Positions 5,267 to 7,769 of a stretch of 7,769 nt of DNA are shown in pieces. Location of the stretch: the NCBI GenBank assembly GCA_002426275.1, contig DIPB01000123.1, forward strand, positions 8,824-16,592. The letters are read 5' to 3'. The stretch comes from Firmicutes bacterium UBA5499. GTDB taxonomy: Bacteria > Bacillota > DTU084. A program made the translations under genes and the position numbers. Each line of letters opens with the position of its first letter. Position 1 is the stretch's first letter. A model generated the notes under the pieces. It did no database searches. It saw only the letters and a program-made list of their open reading frames with translations, and was not told where the DNA came from.

Positions 5267-7311
5267 ATCCTGCGTTTCAGGATTTTCGCGCCATATCCCG
5301 GCAGCCGGACTGTCCCTTGCTCTTTGCCGCCGGAAATCAGCTCTTCAAAATCAGCGTCCCCCAGCGCAACTGTCTGTTGGGAAGGGTTAAAATTCATAAT
5401 AAAGATGAAATCGTGCTCTCCGTCCGTGCGCTTGTGGACAGAGATCCCTTGGGGAAGCTCTCCCGGCAAAGGCTGCTCTATGTTCAGATCCGAAATCAGC
5501 CGGCCGTAAAAATCCAGGAGGAAGTCTTCCCGGCTGCGAAAGGCGAGATAATAAGCCCGGCCCGCGCCAAATTTATTGCGGGTCAGAGCAGGCCGCCCCG
5601 CATAGAAATCTTCTTTGTAGACTGCCAAAACTTCGGCCGTCTCCGCGGCAATGAGATCGCACAGCTCCACAGCAGCATATTCTTTCCCGGATTGCTTCAT
5701 CACCACATGATTGACGTCTTCGTCGTAGAGAGCGTCGATCTCCTCGCTCCAGACGCCCAAGACCTTACGCAGGGGACCGGGAAAGCCTCCCAGAAAACAG
5801 AGGTCGTTCTCATCCACGATCCCGCTCCAGTACGTGGCAACCAGCGTGCCGCCGGAGGAGACAAATTCCTCCAGACGCCGGGCCACTCCGGGCCGCACCA
5901 TGTAAAGCATAGGCGCGATTAACAATTTGTAGCCGGAAAAATCCGCGTCCATATTGATGACATCCACAGATACGCCCCGGCGCCAAAGAGCCTGATAATG
6001 CGTTTCGCAAGTGGGCTGATAAGCTTTTTTCTCCACGCGGGGGCCCTTGGCGTCTTCTATGGCCCAACGATTCTCCCAGTCGTAGATGATCGCCACCTGG
6101 CTTGACACGGAGGCGCCCACAACATCATCCAATTTCTCCAGCGTCCGGCCTACGGCCGTCACATCACGAAATACCCTAGTGTTTTCATGGCCGCAGTGAT
6201 CCACAACCGCGCCGTGGAATTTTTCGCATGAGCCCCTGCTCTTGCGCCACTGAAAATACTGTACCGAGTCCGCGCCGTGAGCCACGGCCTGGAGGGAAGC
6301 TAAAACGTGCATCCCGGGCCTTTTCAGCTTAGCCACCGCCTGCCCGTTGGTCACGCTGGGGGTGCTTTCCATCAAAAGGAAAGGCTTGCCGCCTTTCAGA
6401 GAGCGGTTGAGATCGTGCAGAAAAGCCGTACGGCAGCCAACGCGCCAATCCTCCTCTTCGCCATGCCAGGACGGATAACTATCCCAAGAGGCCACATCCA
6501 TTTCCCGGGCCAGCTGCCAATAATCCAGTCCCGGATAGGTTCCCATCAAGTTAGTGGTGACCGGAATCTCGGGCGCGAGCTCTTTCAAGGGAGCGATCTC
6601 GCTCTTGAAGAAATCCACGGTCTGAGAGGTGACAAACCTCTTCCAATCCAAATTCTGCCCATGGACCAGAAACTCACCGTTGGGAACCGGAGAATGGATC
6701 TGGGACCAATCAGTATATGTATGGCTCCAAAACGCCGTCCACCACGCGCGGTTTAGTTTGTCCAAAGAGCCTTGATATTTGGCCTTGAGCCACTCCCTGA
6801 ATGCCGCCTGACAAAGCTCGCAGTGGCATTCGCCGCTGTATTCATTGGAAACGTGCCAAATAAGCAAAGCCGGATGCTCCCCATAGCGCTCTGCCAGTTT
6901 GGTATTGATCAGCCTAACTTTTTCCCTGTAAACGGGGGATGTATAGCAGTGATTGTGCCTGCCGCCGTGCAGATTGCGCTGCCCGTTGGGCTGTACCCGC
7001 AGCACCTCGGGGTATTTGGCGGACAGCCAGGCGGGCCGCGCACCGGAGGGGGTGGCCAGGACAACGCTGACGCCGTTATCCGCCAGGTCGTCCATAATCT
7101 TGTCTAACCAACCAAACTCAAAGCGCCCCTCCTCGGGCTCCAGCGCCGCCCAAGCGAAGATCCCCACGGACATGCTGTTCATATGGGCCAGCTTCATCAG
7201 CCGCAAATCCTGCTGCAAAATCTCAGGGAAAGCAAGCCACTGATCCGGGTTGTAATCCGCGCCGTGAATCAGATGTCCGAATTTCGGATTGATTGGCGGA
7301 TATCTTTTCAT
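5251..7311 (-). CDS. GH42 beta-galactosidase, zinc-cysteine type
   Basis: A 686-aa enzyme, normal length for glycoside hydrolase family 42, which hydrolyses terminal beta-galactosides with retention. The start is ATG 7311: AAGGAG (7326-7321) lies 9 nt before it. An in-frame upstream TTG at 7344 would overlap the previous gene and lacks this support. The N-terminal HGADYNPDQW (16-25) is the family opening. The catalytic acid/base is E157 in WHVSNEYSG (152-160), and the nucleophile is E315 in FLLMESTPS. Cysteines C122, C162, C164 and C167 (H-C-Y-T and C-H-C-E-L-C) match the zinc site known from the Thermus enzyme. Residues 1 to about 395 are the TIM barrel. About 400-615 is the glutamine-amidotransferase-like trimerisation domain, with VAIIYDWEN then YKLLIAPMLYM. 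The last 65 or so are the small C-terminal beta domain. No signal peptide, so cytoplasmic, acting on imported galactosides. It follows an unknown gene by 19 nt, probably in one transcript. Confidence 0.96.
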   Translation of the reverse strand: MKRYPPINPKFGHLIHGADYNPDQWLAFPEILQQDLRLMKLAHMNSMSVGIFAWAALEPEEGRFEFGWLDKIMDDLADNGVSVVLATPSGARPAWLSAKYPEVLRVQPNGQRNLHGGRHNHCYTSPVYREKVRLINTKLAERYGEHPALLIWHVSNEYSGECHCELCQAAFREWLKAKYQGSLDKLNRAWWTAFWSHTYTDWSQIHSPVPNGEFLVHGQNLDWKRFVTSQTVDFFKSEIAPLKELAPEIPVTTNLMGTYPGLDYWQLAREMDVASWDSYPSWHGEEEDWRVGCRTAFLHDLNRSLKGGKPFLLMESTPSVTNGQAVAKLKRPGMHVLASLQAVAHGADSVQYFQWRKSRGSCEKFHGAVVDHCGHENTRVFRDVTAVGRTLEKLDDVVGASVSSQVAIIYDWENRWAIEDAKGPRVEKKAYQPTCETHYQALWRRGVSVDVINMDADFSGYKLLIAPMLYMVRPGVARRLEEFVSSGGTLVATYWSGIVDENDLCFLGGFPGPLRKVLGVWSEEIDALYDEDVNHVVMKQSGKEYAAVELCDLIAAETAEVLAVYKEDFYAGRPALTRNKFGAGRAYYLAFRSREDFLLDFYGRLISDLNIEQPLPGELPQGISVHKRTDGEHDFIFIMNFNPSQQTVALGDADFEELISGGKEQGTVRLPGYGAKILKRRIKPGL

Positions 7312-7330
7312 CCTGCTCAGCTCCTTTTTC

Positions 7331-7769
7331 TCAATTAAGTTCAAGGGTGATTCCGGTCAGACGCCAAAATTCCGCGGCGGTTTGCTCCGCTCGGGGCAAA
7401 GGCGCCTCCAGCGAGATTCTAATCTTCTTTTGCGCCGCAATGTAGGAAGGGTTTTTCTTCAACACGCCGCCCGCCTGTTCCACCGTCTCTCTGGCCAGGC
7501 TCAGAAGCGCCGCTTGATTCACGGCGGGACTAATCTTCAGCTGCCAGAGAGTCCTGCATTCCAGCCGGTCCAAAAGTTCCCTGTACTTTTCTCCCACCTG
7601 GGGCGTGAGGAAGGCCAGTTCGATATAACGTCCGTTTTGATCATGCTTCAGGCTCTTCTTGTGGGGCTGATCCGGTTGGCCCAGGAAGGCTTGATCGAGC
7701 AGCGCGAAAGCCTGGTTCTGCTCCAACGGCTCGGTGGGGCCGGCGCCGGTCAGTTCCAGCTTTTGCGGC
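7331..7769 (-). CDS. C-terminal part of an unrecognised protein (5' end outside window)
   Basis: The minus-strand frame is open from the right edge to TGA 7333-7331, about 145 codons. No ATG with a ribosome site is seen, so the gene starts beyond the window; an internal TTG at 7726 is not a convincing start. The visible part is soluble-looking and mixed alpha/beta. It includes S-L-K-H-D-Q-N-G-R-Y-I-E-L-A-F-L and V-G-E-K-Y-R-E-L-L-D-R-L, then W-Q-L-K-I-S-P-A-V-N-Q, K-K-N-P-S-Y-I, and a final L-T-G-I-T-L-E-L. It reads like genuine coding sequence ending in a compact conserved domain, but I cannot name the family and assign no function. Its stop is 19 nt upstream of the GH42 ATG, and the GH42 ribosome site lies in that gap, so the two genes are probably cotranscribed. 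Confidence 0.8.
   Translation of the reverse strand, partial: PQKLELTGAGPTEPLEQNQAFALLDQAFLGQPDQPHKKSLKHDQNGRYIELAFLTPQVGEKYRELLDRLECRTLWQLKISPAVNQAALLSLARETVEQAGGVLKKNPSYIAAQKKIRISLEAPLPRAEQTAAEFWRLTGITLELN

Noticed and set aside
5317..7107. Plus-strand open frames opposite the GH42 gene
   Set aside because: The minus-strand gene is a full GH42 enzyme with catalytic and zinc residues; the plus frames are shadows.
7312..7344. Upstream TTG start for the GH42 gene
   Set aside because: It would overlap the preceding gene, and the AAGGAG at 7326-7321 is placed for the ATG at 7311.

Overview
The window reads as a carbohydrate-utilisation region of a bacterial chromosome. Strong Shine-Dalgarno sequences (AAAGGAGG, AAGGAGG, GGGAGGT), fairly G+C-rich codon use and the gene families present fit a Firmicute. 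The flavour of the small 55-aa membrane protein suggests Negativicutes/Sporomusaceae to me, but that is recollection and inference, not something the sequence proves. No tRNA, rRNA, CRISPR array, transposase or insertion-sequence end was seen.

Layout from left to right. (1) Positions 1-2112, minus strand: a large DUF5107 protein with C-terminal TPR-like repeats. It is open for 704 codons and runs off the left edge. (2) 2113-2276: a divergent control region with back-to-back promoters and a nested palindrome (11-bp perfect arms around a second 5-bp palindrome). (3) 2277-3056, plus: an AraC-family regulator with a GTG start. (4) About 3180-3891, plus: a broken gene. Its pieces lie in three frames and join across at least eight frame changes into one uncharacterised bacterial family (K-T-Y, WLRI-P-PFR, RPESYR, WDERRRI, LAVFKP, FSYRFED, MMIEDWEIG, LYFFLGTT blocks). 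(5) 3892-4018: a short gap with only a hydrophobic in-frame continuation of the next gene. (6) 4019-4957, minus: an exported alpha/beta-hydrolase esterase with a complete Ser-Asp-His triad. (7) 5067-5234, plus: a 55-aa two-helix membrane protein, followed by a GC-rich terminator hairpin. (8) 5251-7311, minus: a complete GH42 beta-galactosidase with both catalytic glutamates and the family's four zinc-binding cysteines. (9) 7331 to the right edge, minus: the C-terminal part of an unrecognised protein, 19 nt upstream of the GH42 gene and probably in one transcript with it.

How the genes may work together (inference). The AraC protein is best placed to control the divergent DUF5107 gene. The GH42 enzyme lacks a signal peptide and would release galactose from imported oligosaccharides. 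The exported esterase could de-esterify substrates outside the cytoplasmic membrane. DUF5107 is uncharacterised; its position next to a sugar-type AraC regulator and near a galactosidase fits a role in sugar metabolism. The strongest items for a second look are the shredded gene at 3180-3891 and the nested palindrome at 2140-2183.
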